Shown: positions 8,385 through 17,421 of the stretch, piece by piece
How positions within the stretch are numbered: the stretch's first letter is position 1
How the letters are laid out: each line of letters starts with the position of its first letter
Source: Streptomyces buecherae
GTDB lineage: Bacteria; Actinomycetota; Actinomycetes; Streptomycetales; Streptomycetaceae
Reading direction: 5' to 3'
DNA: 64,000 nucleotides
Assembly (NCBI RefSeq): GCF_014295035.1
Contig: NZ_CP060404.1
Location: forward strand, 1,592,001 to 1,656,000
Notes under the pieces: model-generated
What the model saw: the letters and a program-made list of their open reading frames with translations, nothing else
What the model was told of the DNA's origin: nothing
Databases searched by the model: none
Program-made: the position numbers and the translations under genes

Positions 8385-9683
8385 GTGAAAGCAGTCGAAT
8401 ACGTGGAGACCGTCATCATCGGCGCCGGCCAGCAAGGGTGCGCGGTGGCCGCGTGCTTACAGGACGTCGGCCGTGAGGCGGTCGTCCTGGAGCGGGGCGA
8501 GATCGGCCAGGCGTGGGCGCACGAGCGGTGGGACAGCCTGCTCGTGGGGAGCGGAATCCGATCGATCCGCTTTCCGGGTTGGGAGTTCGAGAGCGACGAT
8601 CCCCACGCCTCGCTGTCCGGCCCGGAACTGGCCGAACACCTGCGCCGCTACGCGGCCGACCGCAAGCTGCGCATACGCCAGCACACGCCCGTCCACAAGG
8701 TCGAATGCCCGCCGCGCGCCGCCGTCGGCGACGACGTGCGCTTTCGGACCCACTTCGGCACGGGCGGCATCATCGAGTCGCGCAACCTCGTGGCGGCGGT
8801 GGGCGGTTACGCGGCCCCGCGCATTCCCGACGTGGCCGCCGCGCTCGACCCGTCCGTGCACCAGATGCACTCGCGCTACTACCGCAACCCCGCCTCGCTG
8901 CCGGACGGTGCCGTCCTCGTGGTGGGCGCGGGCATCAGCGGCCAGCAGATCGCCGACGAACTCGCGGACGCCGGACGCCGCGTCTTCCTCTCGGTCGGCC
9001 GGCACCGCGCGTGGCCGCACCGCTACCGCGGTCGCCGCATCCACGAGTGGATGTACGCCTTCGGTCTCTACGGGGAGTTCGTCACCGGGAACACGGGTGG
9101 GCCGGCCGTGCTGCCCGGGTTGCCGGTGACCGCCGTGACCAGTGGCGACAGCGACCTGAACCTCGGCACGCTGGCGGTCAAGGGCGTCACCCTCGTCGGG
9201 TCCACGCGCGGGGCCGAGCACCGCACGCTGCTGTTGGCGGACAACGTCTCGGCCACGGTGGAACAGTCGGCCCGCGCCTACCGGCAGATTATCGACACCA
9301 TCGACGCCGGCATCAGCCGGCGGGGGTTCGTGGTCCCGGAGCAACGGCCGACCCCGGAGGTCCGGCGGGACCACATCGCCGACTTCGGGCCCCGCCTCGA
9401 CCTGGCGCAGCACGACATCACGACCGTCATCTGGTGCACCGGGTTCGGGCCCGACTACCGCGTCCTGCCGGCCGAGGTGCTCGACGAGCGCGGGGCGCCG
9501 CTCCACGAGAAGGGACGCGTCGGGGCGGTACCCGGGTTGTACTACGCCGGGCTGCCGGACGGGGACTCGCTGGCCTCGGTCGCCATCTCGGCCAGCGTCG
9601 ACAACGGCCGGTTCATCGCCGGCCAGATCCACATCGACCACGTCATGCGGTCCGGTTCGGCGGAGCCGGTCATCGTGGCGTAG
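8385..9683 (+). CDS. FAD-dependent monooxygenase, FMO-like, with a TTA codon
   Basis: The 432-residue cytosolic flavoprotein has two Rossmann motifs: VIIGAGQQGC near residue 10 for FAD and VVGAGISGQQ near residue 180 for NADPH. It ends with a typical PGLYYAGLP segment near the C-terminus. This arrangement is that of the flavin-containing and N-hydroxylating monooxygenase group, which oxygenates N, S or carbonyl carbon of small molecules. The substrate is unknown. The GTG start at 8385 follows AGAGAGG by about eight bases. Codon 25 is TTA (8457-8459), so translation should depend on the bldA tRNA and be tied to development. It is divergent from the MerR gene, its likely regulator. Confidence 0.88.
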   Translation: MKAVEYVETVIIGAGQQGCAVAACLQDVGREAVVLERGEIGQAWAHERWDSLLVGSGIRSIRFPGWEFESDDPHASLSGPELAEHLRRYAADRKLRIRQHTPVHKVECPPRAAVGDDVRFRTHFGTGGIIESRNLVAAVGGYAAPRIPDVAAALDPSVHQMHSRYYRNPASLPDGAVLVVGAGISGQQIADELADAGRRVFLSVGRHRAWPHRYRGRRIHEWMYAFGLYGEFVTGNTGGPAVLPGLPVTAVTSGDSDLNLGTLAVKGVTLVGSTRGAEHRTLLLADNVSATVEQSARAYRQIIDTIDAGISRRGFVVPEQRPTPEVRRDHIADFGPRLDLAQHDITTVIWCTGFGPDYRVLPAEVLDERGAPLHEKGRVGAVPGLYYAGLPDGDSLASVAISASVDNGRFIAGQIHIDHVMRSGSAEPVIVA

Positions 9684-9740
9684 CGGCGCGCCCGGGCTCC
9701 GGAGCCGCCCCTCCGGGGCCCGCGCGCCCGCCGGGGGCCG

Positions 9741-9764
9741 GGCCCCGGTCGGGGAACCGGGGCC
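9741..9764. terminator. Hairpin terminator between convergent genes
   Basis: GGCCCCGGT and ACCGGGGCC form a perfect nine-base stem with a six-base loop. It ends one base before the stop codon of the minus-strand gene at 9766, so it can serve both that gene and the monooxygenase. Confidence 0.65.
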
Positions 9765-9765
9765 G

Positions 9766-10308
9766 TCAGGGCGTGACGGTGGAGACCACGTACACCTTCG
9801 GGTGGTCCGGGTTGTCGAAGTCGACCGTGATGTCGAGGGTCGGCTCGGGGTCCTTCTGGTCGATGACGCCGCCGGCCCACTTCCGGTCGGCGTCCAGCTT
9901 CCAGCCGACGACGCCCGCCGTCTTGGCGTCGATGGTGATCCTGCCGTCGTTGAGCACGTCGCGGTCGGCGCCGAGCCGGCCGAGGAACTTGTCCAGGCCC
10001 TTGGGGTTGGTGACGAACTGGACGTACATCTGGCTCCGCTTCCACGAGTTGGTCTCGTAGAAGGCGACGTCCACGGAGTACGAGGGGATGGGCGTGTCGT
10101 AGATCCGCCGCTGCACCTTGCTCGGCCAGCTGTGGGTCAGCCCGGTGGCCGCCGCGTTCTCCTGCTTGTCCTCGCCGCTGCCCCGGCTCTTCTGGGCCGA
10201 GATGGCCATGTACCCGGCCGGGATGGCGATCAACAGGAACAGGGTCACCTTGCGCCGCCAGGAACGCCTGCCCTGCGTGGTCTCGCTCGTCTGGGACTGC
10301 TGACTCAT
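9766..10308 (-). CDS. Single-pass membrane-anchored protein of unknown function
   Basis: I do not recognise the family. The 180-residue protein has a short polar N-terminus rich in Ser, Thr and Gln. A basic stretch (RRSWRRK) follows, then one hydrophobic helix (VTLFLLIAIPAGYMAI, about residues 19-34). About 140 residues outside the membrane contain alternating beta-like segments. The orientation rule predicts a cytoplasmic N-terminus and an extracellular C-domain. Its ATG overlaps the stop of the ROK kinase gene (ATGA), so it is the last gene of that transcript. It may work with the sugar transporter upstream, but nothing in the sequence shows how. Confidence 0.8.
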   Translation of the reverse strand: MSQQSQTSETTQGRRSWRRKVTLFLLIAIPAGYMAISAQKSRGSGEDKQENAAATGLTHSWPSKVQRRIYDTPIPSYSVDVAFYETNSWKRSQMYVQFVTNPKGLDKFLGRLGADRDVLNDGRITIDAKTAGVVGWKLDADRKWAGGVIDQKDPEPTLDITVDFDNPDHPKVYVVSTVTP

Positions 10309-11426
10309 CGCCGTCCTGCCTGTGCGTAGCGCTCGTACCGCTCGACCCGGCGCCGGTTGGCGCGCCGGAACCTGCGGGCGACGAGCCGGGCCAGGTCGGC
10401 CGCGCCGACCAGCCCCGCCTCGTTGCCGAGCTGGGCCTTGATGATGCGGGCCTCGGGCCGGTACCCACGACCGGTGAGCGTACGCCGGAAGGCGTCCCTG
10501 GCCGGCCCGATGAGGAGATCGTCGGCGGCGCTGACGCCGCCGCCGATGACGAAGCAGGACGGGTCGAGCGCGGCGGCGAGGTTGGCGATGCCCACGCCGA
10601 GCCACTGGCCGATGTCCTGGAGGAGTTCCACACACATGGCGTCGCCGTCGCGGGCCAGCTCGGTGATGATCGGTCCGGTGATCTCCTGGACGTTGCCGCC
10701 GACCCGGTCGATGATCCCGTACGCCACCGGCGAGTCGGCCGCCGCCAGCTCCCTGGCCTCGCGGACCAGCGCGTTGCCCGAGCTGTACTGCTCCCAGCAG
10801 CCGCGGTTGCCGCACGGGCAGCGGTGGCCGGCGGGCACCACCTGCATGTGGCCGAACTCGCCGGCGACGCCGTACTTGCCGCGCTTGACCTGGCCGTCCT
10901 CCAGGATCGCGCCGCCGATGCCGGTGCCGAGCGTGATCATCACCAGGTGGTCCTCGCCGCGCCCGGCGCCGAACCGCCACTCCGCCCAGGCGGCGGTGTT
11001 GGCGTCGTTGTCGACCATGACCGGCACCGCGAGCCGCCCGGCGAGCCGGTCCCGCAGCGGCTCGTCGCGCCAGGCCAGGTGCGGCGCGAACAGCACCCGG
11101 GAGCGGTCGGCGTCCACCCAGCCGGCCGCGCCGATGCCCACCGCGTGCACGTCGTGCCGGTCGGACAGGTCGAGCACCAGCTCGACGATGGTGTCCTCGA
11201 CGACCTTGGGGCTCTTGGACTTGTCCGGGGTCTCGGTGCGGAGCCGCTCCAGTATGTTGCCGTCGGCGTCCACGACGCCCGCCGCGACCTTGGTCCCCCC
11301 GATGTCGATGCCCACGGTGGGCACCCGGGGCGCGGTCAGGTGCGAGCGGCGCTCGCGGGTGCCGACGGTGCGCAGCACGGTGGCCCGGGCGGAGCCGCGG
11401 TGCACTCGCTCGCGGTACAGGCTCAT
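10305..11426 (-). CDS. ROK-family sugar kinase (glucokinase-like)
   Basis: ROK kinases phosphorylate glucose, N-acetylglucosamine, fructose or similar sugars with ATP in the cytosol. The ATP-binding motif DIGGTK lies near residue 40. The substrate-binding and catalytic segment is VMVDNDANTAAWAEW. The ROK zinc site is in GHRCPCGNRGCWEQY. There is no N-terminal helix-turn-helix, so this is a kinase and not a ROK repressor. A 35-residue N-terminal extension precedes the fold. The ATG at 11426 has GAGAGGGA about eight bases upstream. The gene follows an ABC sugar importer on the same strand after a 508-base gap, which suggests the imported sugar or a breakdown product is its substrate. Confidence 0.93.
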   Translation of the reverse strand: MSLYRERVHRGSARATVLRTVGTRERRSHLTAPRVPTVGIDIGGTKVAAGVVDADGNILERLRTETPDKSKSPKVVEDTIVELVLDLSDRHDVHAVGIGAAGWVDADRSRVLFAPHLAWRDEPLRDRLAGRLAVPVMVDNDANTAAWAEWRFGAGRGEDHLVMITLGTGIGGAILEDGQVKRGKYGVAGEFGHMQVVPAGHRCPCGNRGCWEQYSSGNALVREARELAAADSPVAYGIIDRVGGNVQEITGPIITELARDGDAMCVELLQDIGQWLGVGIANLAAALDPSCFVIGGGVSAADDLLIGPARDAFRRTLTGRGYRPEARIIKAQLGNEAGLVGAADLARLVARRFRRANRRRVERYERYAQAGRR

Positions 11427-11934
11427 CGGCCGTCCCTCTCGCCGGTGTGGGGGGCGGCGGCAGCTCCGCGTGGTGCATGGCTTCGATCGCTGCGGGTTCG
11501 GTCGCTGCGGGTTCGTGCGCGCAAGAGTCGTCGTCCCTGCGGGTGTCGTGGGAGGCCAACGGCCTCGGGCGTGCGGTCGGGCGTGACGGGCGTGACCCGC
11601 CGTGGCGATTGTGCCTCACTCGCGCTACGCGGCGCATGGCGGAGCGGCAGTCCTCGGCCGGGCGGGGCGGTACGCGCTGGATGCCCCTGTTGACCGTCGA
11701 ATGTCGCTCGACCACTTCCGCGATGGCGCACCACGAAGGACGCGGCGACCGGCGAGGTTACCTGACCCGGGCCGCGAAACCGGCGCACCCGCCGCACGCG
11801 CCGGCTGTCGGCGCGCTCGCCGGTGCCGGTGCCAGTGCCGGTGCCGCTGGTGTCATCGACGCCATCGGCGCGGCCGGGCCCGCTGGGCCCGACCGCGCCG
11901 GTGGGTCACTCGACGGTGATCACCCGCCAGTGGG
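11427..11934. other. Intergenic region upstream of the ROK kinase
   Basis: No convincing gene is seen. It contains a 14-base direct repeat (TCGCTGCGGGTTCG at 11487 and 11502) and a GGTGCC-rich run near 11820-11850. The ROK promoter must lie here unless the transporter transcript reads through. Confidence 0.45.
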
Positions 11935-12873
11935 TCACCCGGCCGTGGGGCGGCCCGGGCGCAGGGTGGGCGTGCTGGCGCGGGCCAGCTCGTGGCTCAG
12001 CTCCTCCAGCTCGCTGCCGCCGGCCATCTGCCGGGTCAGCTCGTCCAACGTGATCTCCGACTTGGCGTGGCTGCCCGCCATCGCGCCCCGCTTGAGGAGG
12101 ACGAAACGGTCGCCGACCAGGTACGCGTGGTGCGGGTTGTGCGTGATGAGGACCACGCCGAGGCCGGCGTCGCGGGCCGCGGCGACGTACTTGAGGACGA
12201 CGCCGGACTGCTTGACGCCGAGCGCCGCGGTCGGCTCGTCCAGGACGAGGACCTTGGCGCCGAAGTAGACGGCCCGCGCGATGGCCACGCACTGCCGCTC
12301 GCCGCCGGAGAGGGTGCCGATCGGCTGGTCCACGTCGCGCAGGTCGATGCCCATGCGCCGCAGCTCGGTGCGGGTCGTCTCGCGCATGGTCGCGGTGTCC
12401 AGGCGGCGCAGCAGGCCGCGGCCCTTCGTCGGTTCGGAGCCGAGGAAGAAGTTGCGCCACACCGGCATCAGCGGCACCACGGCCAGGTCCTGGTAGACGG
12501 TGGCGATGCCCCGGTCGAGGGCCTCGCGCGGGGAGCCGATCCGGGCCTGCTCGCCGTCGATGCGGAAGGTGCCGGCGTCGTGCTGGTGCAGCCCGGAGAT
12601 GATCTTGATGAGGGTGGACTTGCCGGCGCCGTTGTCGCCCAGCACGCAGCTGATCTCGCCGGCCCGCACCTCCAGCGAGACGCCCTCAAGCGCCTTGATG
12701 TTGCCGTAGTACTTGCTGACGTCGACCAGCTCGACCAGCGGCGCGTCGGCGGCGCCGACGCCCTCGGTCCCGGCGCCGGTGGTCGCGCTCGCGCCGGTGG
12801 TCGGCGGCTGCGGGGCCGGGGTGGCCGGCGCGCCCTCGCCCGGGCCCTGTGGCTGCTGCTCGCGCTCGCTCAC
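11935..12873 (-). CDS. ABC sugar importer ATPase, single-domain CUT2 type
   Basis: This ATPase energises uptake by the permease and lipoprotein encoded immediately upstream. After a Pro/Ala/Thr-rich N-terminal tail of about 45 residues there is one complete ABC domain. It shows Walker [11 protein letters not shown]-loop YQDLAVVP, signature LSGGERQ, Walker [12 protein letters not shown] and the switch His in LITHN. The ribose-family ATPases RbsA and XylG carry two ABC domains in about 500 residues. This one has a single domain in about 312, as in FrcA-type systems, and probably acts as a homodimer. The GTG start at 12873 overlaps the permease stop (GTGA). Confidence 0.93.
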   Translation of the reverse strand: MSEREQQPQGPGEGAPATPAPQPPTTGASATTGAGTEGVGAADAPLVELVDVSKYYGNIKALEGVSLEVRAGEISCVLGDNGAGKSTLIKIISGLHQHDAGTFRIDGEQARIGSPREALDRGIATVYQDLAVVPLMPVWRNFFLGSEPTKGRGLLRRLDTATMRETTRTELRRMGIDLRDVDQPIGTLSGGERQCVAIARAVYFGAKVLVLDEPTAALGVKQSGVVLKYVAAARDAGLGVVLITHNPHHAYLVGDRFVLLKRGAMAGSHAKSEITLDELTRQMAGGSELEELSHELARASTPTLRPGRPTAG

Positions 12874-13934
12874 TTGCTCGCCTCCGCCCGCTTGCGCACC
12901 CACGCGTTCAGCAGGGTGGCCAGGAGGAGCATCGCGCCGAGGAAGAACTTGAACCAGTCGGCGTCCCACTGCGCGTACACGATGCCCTTGTTCGTCATGC
13001 CGAAGATCAGCGCGCCCACGGCGGCGCCGATCGCCGAGCCGTAGCCGCCGGTCATCAGGCAGCCGCCGATGACGGCCGCGATGATGTAGAGCAGTTCGTT
13101 GCCCACGCCCTCGCCGGACTGCACGGTGTCGAACGAGAACAGCAGGTGCTGCCCGAGTACCCAGGCGCCGAACCCGGTGCCCATGTACAGGGCGATCTTG
13201 GTGCGGGCGACCGGCACGCCGACCGCGCGGGCCGCGTGCGCGTTGCCGCCGGCGGCGAAGATCCAGTTGCCGGCCCGGGTGCGCAGCAGGATCCAGGTGG
13301 CCACGGCGACCAGGCCCAGCCACCACAGGATGGTGACCTTGATGTTCACGTCGCCGATGGTGTGCTGCGAGGCGAAGATCTTACGGGCCGACTCGAAGCC
13401 CTCCATGTCCCCGATGGCCTTGGTGGAGACCTTGCCGCTGATCAGCTTGGTGAAGCCGAGGTTCATGCCGGTCAGCATGAGGAAGGTGGCCAGCGTGATG
13501 ATGAAGCTCGGCAGCCCCGTACGGACCAGGACGATGCCGTTGAAGAAGCCGATCGCCAGGCTCGTCAGCAGGGACACCCCGACGCCGACCCACACGTTGG
13601 CCGTCATCTGGTAGCTGAACATGGACGAGACCAGCGCGGAGGTGGTGACCGCGACGCCGGTGGAGAGGTCGAACTCGCCGCCGATCATCAGCAGCGCCAC
13701 CGGCACCGCCATGATGCCGATCGTCGAGGACGCGTACAGCACCGTGGAGAGGCTGGAGAGCTGGAGGAAGCTGTCGGCGACGACCGAGAAGAAGACGAAG
13801 ACGGCGACCGCGCCGACCACCGCGCCCAGCTCGGGACGGCCGAGCAGGCTGCGCAGGGTGGAGCGGTGCAGCAGCCGTTCGTCCGGTTCGGGCGGGTCGG
13901 CCGGGGTCGTGGGGCGCGCCAGGGAACCGCTCAC
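12870..13934 (-). CDS. ABC sugar importer permease, ribose/CUT2 family
   Basis: This integral membrane protein of 354 residues has eight to ten hydrophobic helices and the branched-chain/ribose permease core (for example [20 protein letters not shown] and [19 protein letters not shown]). As a presumed homodimer it forms the channel for a monosaccharide captured by the lipoprotein encoded upstream. The GTG start at 13934 overlaps the stop of the binding-protein gene, and its own stop overlaps the ATPase start, so the three are tightly coupled. The sugar cannot be read from the sequence. Confidence 0.93.
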   Translation of the reverse strand: MSGSLARPTTPADPPEPDERLLHRSTLRSLLGRPELGAVVGAVAVFVFFSVVADSFLQLSSLSTVLYASSTIGIMAVPVALLMIGGEFDLSTGVAVTTSALVSSMFSYQMTANVWVGVGVSLLTSLAIGFFNGIVLVRTGLPSFIITLATFLMLTGMNLGFTKLISGKVSTKAIGDMEGFESARKIFASQHTIGDVNIKVTILWWLGLVAVATWILLRTRAGNWIFAAGGNAHAARAVGVPVARTKIALYMGTGFGAWVLGQHLLFSFDTVQSGEGVGNELLYIIAAVIGGCLMTGGYGSAIGAAVGALIFGMTNKGIVYAQWDADWFKFFLGAMLLLATLLNAWVRKRAEASK

Positions 13935-14938
13935 CGGGTGCCCCGATCCGCGTACTCGGCCAGTTCGTCCGCCTCGTCCTTGGTGACGATCTGCGGGCCG
14001 GTCAGCACCGGCTGGCCGCCGCCGAGCACGTCGGCGTTGTACTTGTACAGCCACAGCAGGTCGACGGCCTGGTAGCCCTGGAGGTAGGGCTGCTGGTCCA
14101 CGGCGAAGCCGAGGTCGCCGTCGGCCAGCCCCTGGGCGACCTGCTTGCTGAGGTCGAAGGTGTTGATCTCCGCGTCGCTGCCGGCCTGCTTCTTGGCCTT
14201 GACGGCGGTGTCGGCGAAGGGCGCGCCGAGCGTCACGACCGCGTCGTAGTCGCCGGACTGGAGCTTGGCCTCGATGGCGGAGAGGACGTCGGGCATGTTG
14301 GTGCCCTCGACGTAGAGGTTCTCCAGCTTGCCCTTGAAGGTCTTGCGGGCGCCGTCGCAGCGCTGCTCGTGGCCGACGTTGCCCTGCTCGTGCAGGACGC
14401 ACAGGGCCTTCTTCCGGCCGCGCTTGGTCAGCTCGTCGCCGACCGCCTCGCCGGCGATGGTCTCGTCCTGGCCGATGTGGCTGAGGGCGCCGAACTCCTT
14501 GGACTCGGCCGATCCGGAGTTCACCGTGATCACCGGGATGCCGGCCTTGCGGGCCTTGGCGACGACGGCCTTCATGGCGTCGGGCTTGGCGAGCGTGACG
14601 ATGAGCCCGTCGACCTTCTGGTCGATGTAGCTCTGCACCTGCTCGCTCTGCTGCTGGCCCTCGTCGCTGTGCGCGTAGAGGAACTTGATGTTGTCCTTGA
14701 CCGCCGCCTGCTCGGCGCCGCTGCGGACGATGTCCCAGAAGGAGTCCCCGTCGCCCGAGTGCGTGACCATCGCGACGGTCCAGCGCGGCGTGTCGACCGC
14801 CGCGCGCCCGTGTGCGGACTTGGCCGCCCGCTCCTCCGCGCGCTTGCCGCCCGTACTGCTGCATCCCGCAAGGGTCGCGCCGACCACCGCTGCCAGCACG
14901 GCGCTCACGGCGCGTACCCCTGTCCGAACCCTTGCCAC
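13931..14938 (-). CDS. Sugar-binding lipoprotein of the ABC importer
   Basis: This extracellular substrate receptor belongs to the ribose/galactose-binding fold (Peripla_BP_4). GTG at 14938 is preferred. It gives a clean lipoprotein signal with LAGC and lipid-modified Cys26, and it follows GGAGAAGGG by nine bases. The upstream GTG at 14968 would place that binding site inside the gene. Mature-domain landmarks are VAMVTHSGDGDSFWD near the N-terminus and LIVTLAKPDA and GIPVITVNSGS in the first lobe. It is the first gene of the transporter trio. It lies downstream of the GntR gene, with a strong inverted repeat between them. Confidence 0.92.
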   Translation of the reverse strand: MARVRTGVRAVSAVLAAVVGATLAGCSSTGGKRAEERAAKSAHGRAAVDTPRWTVAMVTHSGDGDSFWDIVRSGAEQAAVKDNIKFLYAHSDEGQQQSEQVQSYIDQKVDGLIVTLAKPDAMKAVVAKARKAGIPVITVNSGSAESKEFGALSHIGQDETIAGEAVGDELTKRGRKKALCVLHEQGNVGHEQRCDGARKTFKGKLENLYVEGTNMPDVLSAIEAKLQSGDYDAVVTLGAPFADTAVKAKKQAGSDAEINTFDLSKQVAQGLADGDLGFAVDQQPYLQGYQAVDLLWLYKYNADVLGGGQPVLTGPQIVTKDEADELAEYADRGTR

Positions 14939-15325
14939 GAGGACTTGCCCTTCTCCACTGAATGTCACGGTGCGGCCGGGTACCGTTCACCCACCCCGGC
15001 CGCCCAAGTATCCGTCACCGCCGCTGGGCGCGGCCCCAGCGGGTCCCGCGCGCGGCGTACGCGCCGTCCCCGCGCCGTTCGGGGCGTGCCGCGACACGGC
15101 CGCCCCGCTCCCGGTTCCCCCGGCTCCTTCCGGCCGCGTGCGAGCGGTTGGAGTGGTTGTAGCGGCGCGCGCCACCCACCGTCAATGCTTTGTCAGAACA
15201 TTCTGACGAAGGGATCTTCGCCGGGCCGGCCCGACGCCCGGGCGCGGCGGGTCAGCGTACGCGGTACGGCCCGCCGCACGACACCCGGGACGGGCCCGGC
15301 CCGGGGACGCGGCGGGACGCGCGGC
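14939..15325. other. Transporter promoter region
   Basis: About 390 bases with no gene. The only structured element I see is the inverted repeat at 15189-15210, roughly 250 bases before the binding-protein start. Confidence 0.5.
15189..15210. promoter_or_regulatory. Candidate GntR operator upstream of the ABC importer
   Basis: Arms TTTGTCAGAA and TTCTGACGAA flank a central CA, giving nine of ten paired positions. This is long and AT-rich for the surroundings. The TTGTC half-site recurs in the palindrome upstream of the GntR gene itself, which suggests one regulator for both. Confidence 0.5.
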
Positions 15326-16078
15326 TCAGGGGCGGACCAGGAGCTGGAACTCGAAGGCGTAGCGCGAGGCCCGGTAGGTGTGCGAGCCGAACTCGATCGC
15401 GCGCCCGGTGTCGTCGAAGGTGGTGCGCTCCATGGTGAGCAGCGGCGCGCCCGTGGACTCGGCGAGCCGCTCCGCCTCGTCGGCGGTGGCCGCGCGGGCG
15501 CCGACCGTCTGCCGGGCGCTGTGCAGCGTGATGCCGGCCCCGCGCAGCAGCCGGTAGAGCCCGGTCTCCTCCAGCGCCGCGCTCTCCAGCGTCAGCAGCC
15601 CGCTCGGCAGGTGGTTGCGCAGGTGGGCCATGGGTTCGCCGTGCGCGAGGCGCAGCCGCTCCACCAGCACCACGTCCGCCCCCTCGGGGACGCCGAGGGC
15701 CGCGGCGACCTGGGCGGTGGCGGGCTGGACGGTGTGGCGCAGGACCCGGGTGGCGGGCCGCTGGCCCGCGGCCGCCAGGTCGTCGTAGAGGCTGCTCAGC
15801 TCCAGCGGGCGCTTGACCTGGCTGTGCACGACCTGGGTGCCCACGCCGCGGCGGCGCACCAGGAGCCCCTTGTCCACCAGCGACTGGATGGCCTGGCGCA
15901 CCGTGGGACGGGAGAGGCCGAGCCGGCCGGCGAGGTCGATCTCGTTGCCCAGCAGGCTGCCCGGTGCGAGTTCGCCCTGCTCGATGGCGGCCTCAAGCTG
16001 CTGGGCCAACTGGAAGTACAGCGGGACCGGACTGCCGCGGTCCACGCTGAACTGGACGGCCGCCGCGGAACGCAGCAC
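15326..16078 (-). CDS. GntR/HutC-family regulator with UTRA ligand domain
   Basis: The N-terminal winged helix covers VPLYFQLAQQLEAAI to VDKGLLVRRRGVGTQV. It is followed by a UTRA sensor domain with the ELSSLYDDL linker and a conserved C-terminal RASRYAFEFQLL. HutC-type repressors usually bind sugar phosphates or sugar acids and release DNA. GTG at 16078 is preferred because AAGGAGA lies about ten bases upstream. GTG at 16105 would add nine residues but has no binding site. The gene sits between the KDPG aldolase and the transporter on the same strand and is probably the local repressor of the sugar-acid locus. Confidence 0.92.
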   Translation of the reverse strand: MLRSAAAVQFSVDRGSPVPLYFQLAQQLEAAIEQGELAPGSLLGNEIDLAGRLGLSRPTVRQAIQSLVDKGLLVRRRGVGTQVVHSQVKRPLELSSLYDDLAAAGQRPATRVLRHTVQPATAQVAAALGVPEGADVVLVERLRLAHGEPMAHLRNHLPSGLLTLESAALEETGLYRLLRGAGITLHSARQTVGARAATADEAERLAESTGAPLLTMERTTFDDTGRAIEFGSHTYRASRYAFEFQLLVRP

Positions 16079-16154
16079 ACCCGATGCGTCTCCTTGCTTC
16101 GCCACGGGCCGAGGGTATCCGCACCGACAGTTGACGGAAAGTCGTGAAGTCTGA

Positions 16155-16166
16155 TTGTCCGGACAA
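16155..16166. promoter_or_regulatory. Palindrome TTGTCCGGACAA upstream of the GntR gene
   Basis: A perfect 12-base palindrome 77 bases before the GntR start at 16078. It shares the TTGTC half-site with the larger repeat upstream of the transporter and is a likely autoregulatory site. The stretch from here to 16354 is GC hairpin-rich and probably holds the terminator of the aldolase gene. Confidence 0.45.
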
Positions 16167-16354
16167 AGTGCGATCCGGCGAGGTGGGCGGGGTCGGGACC
16201 GCCCCGCGCGGCACCGGTGACGGGCGTACGCCACCCCGCGCGGGCCAGGCGCGGCCCCGCCACGCGGCCCCGTCGAGACGGGCCCGGCCGCGCGCGGGCC
16301 GGGCTCCACCGCGCGCGGGCCGGGCCCAGCCGGCCGGCGCGCGGCCCGGCGGGA

Positions 16355-16981
16355 TCACTCCCGCGCGTCCGCCAGCCGCGCCAGCAGGTCCGCGGCCCGC
16401 TTGGCCACCACGTCCCGGTCGCCCTGGGCCAGCGCCGTGCCCATGCCGACGGCCACCGCGCCCGCGGCGATCCACTCCGGGGCGTCGTCCAGGGTCACCC
16501 CGCCGGTGGGCAGCACCGGCGCCTGCGGCAGCGCGGCGCCCACGTCCTTCAGCCAGCGCGGCCCGTACGCCGAGGCGGGGAACAGCTTGAGCGCGTCCGC
16601 GCCCAGCTCCAGCGCGCGCACCATCTCGGTGGGCGTGGCGACGCCGGGGAAGACGGGCAGCCCGTACCGGTGGCCGGTGCGGATGACCTCGGCGTCCAGG
16701 CTCGGCGAGACCAGGTAGGTGGCCCCCGCCTCCACGGCCATCCGGGCCGCCTGGGCGTCCAGCACGGTGCCCGCGCCGATCACCGCGTCGGCGCCGACCT
16801 CGCGGGTGAGGGTGGTGATGGCCTCCAGCGCGAAGGGCGTGGTCAGCGAGATCTCCATGCTGGTGATCCCGGCCGAGAGGAGCGTGTCGGCCGTCGCCGC
16901 GGCCTGGTCGTAGCTCTCGGTACGGATGATGGCGAAGACCCGCTGTTCGAGCGCGGCCCGGGTGATCTCCCAGCGGTACAC
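16355..16981 (-). CDS. eda: 2-dehydro-3-deoxy-phosphogluconate (KDPG) aldolase
   Basis: This class I aldolase cleaves KDPG to pyruvate and glyceraldehyde 3-phosphate in the cytosol. It may also accept the galactonate isomer. The 208-residue length is typical. The Schiff-base lysine is in ALKLFPAS, the catalytic Glu in MEISLTT, and phosphate-binding loops are in GVATPTE and PTGGVT. The GTG start at 16981 follows GAAGGGCGG. It lies downstream of a PfkB kinase on the same strand. The pair makes the lower half of a sugar-acid or Entner-Doudoroff route: phosphorylation of 2-keto-3-deoxygluconate, then cleavage. Confidence 0.92.
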   Translation of the reverse strand: MYRWEITRAALEQRVFAIIRTESYDQAAATADTLLSAGITSMEISLTTPFALEAITTLTREVGADAVIGAGTVLDAQAARMAVEAGATYLVSPSLDAEVIRTGHRYGLPVFPGVATPTEMVRALELGADALKLFPASAYGPRWLKDVGAALPQAPVLPTGGVTLDDAPEWIAAGAVAVGMGTALAQGDRDVVAKRAADLLARLADARE

Positions 16982-17421
16982 GGCAGTTCGCCGCCCTTCT
17001 TCACATGCGTCGGGTGAGGACAGAGACAGGGGACAGGGGACAGGATGCGGGGGGTGGCGGCAACGGATACGGGACAGCGGGCGGGGCGGTGGCGCGAGGC
17101 GCCGCGGTGGGGCGGGGTGCGGGAGCTTCGGACGGGGCACAGGGCCGGGCCGGAGAGCGCGTCGCCGTCGGCGGCGGTGCGCCGCTCGCGGAGATCCCGC
17201 ATCGTCCTGCGCCGGTCTTGTGTCCCGCTGGCGGGACCATGGTGCGACGGGCGGACCCGGTACGCGCCCACCCGCTCGCCCGTGGGCCCGACACGAGGCG
17301 CCAACGAACCCAACGTGCGAGGAACGGTGATCGTTCGCAAGTGGCGCGGCGCGTTCTTCGCGGCGCGCCCGTCGCCTCCGGCGCCCTGTCACGACCTCGC
17401 GGGGGCCCGCGCGCTGGGCGG
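16982..17421. other. Gap between kinase and aldolase genes
   Basis: 440 bases without a convincing gene. GAACG-GTGAT-CGTTC at 17322-17336 is a five-base-arm inverted repeat that could be an operator for a separate aldolase promoter. A run of GGGACAG-type short repeats lies near 17025-17045. Confidence 0.4.
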
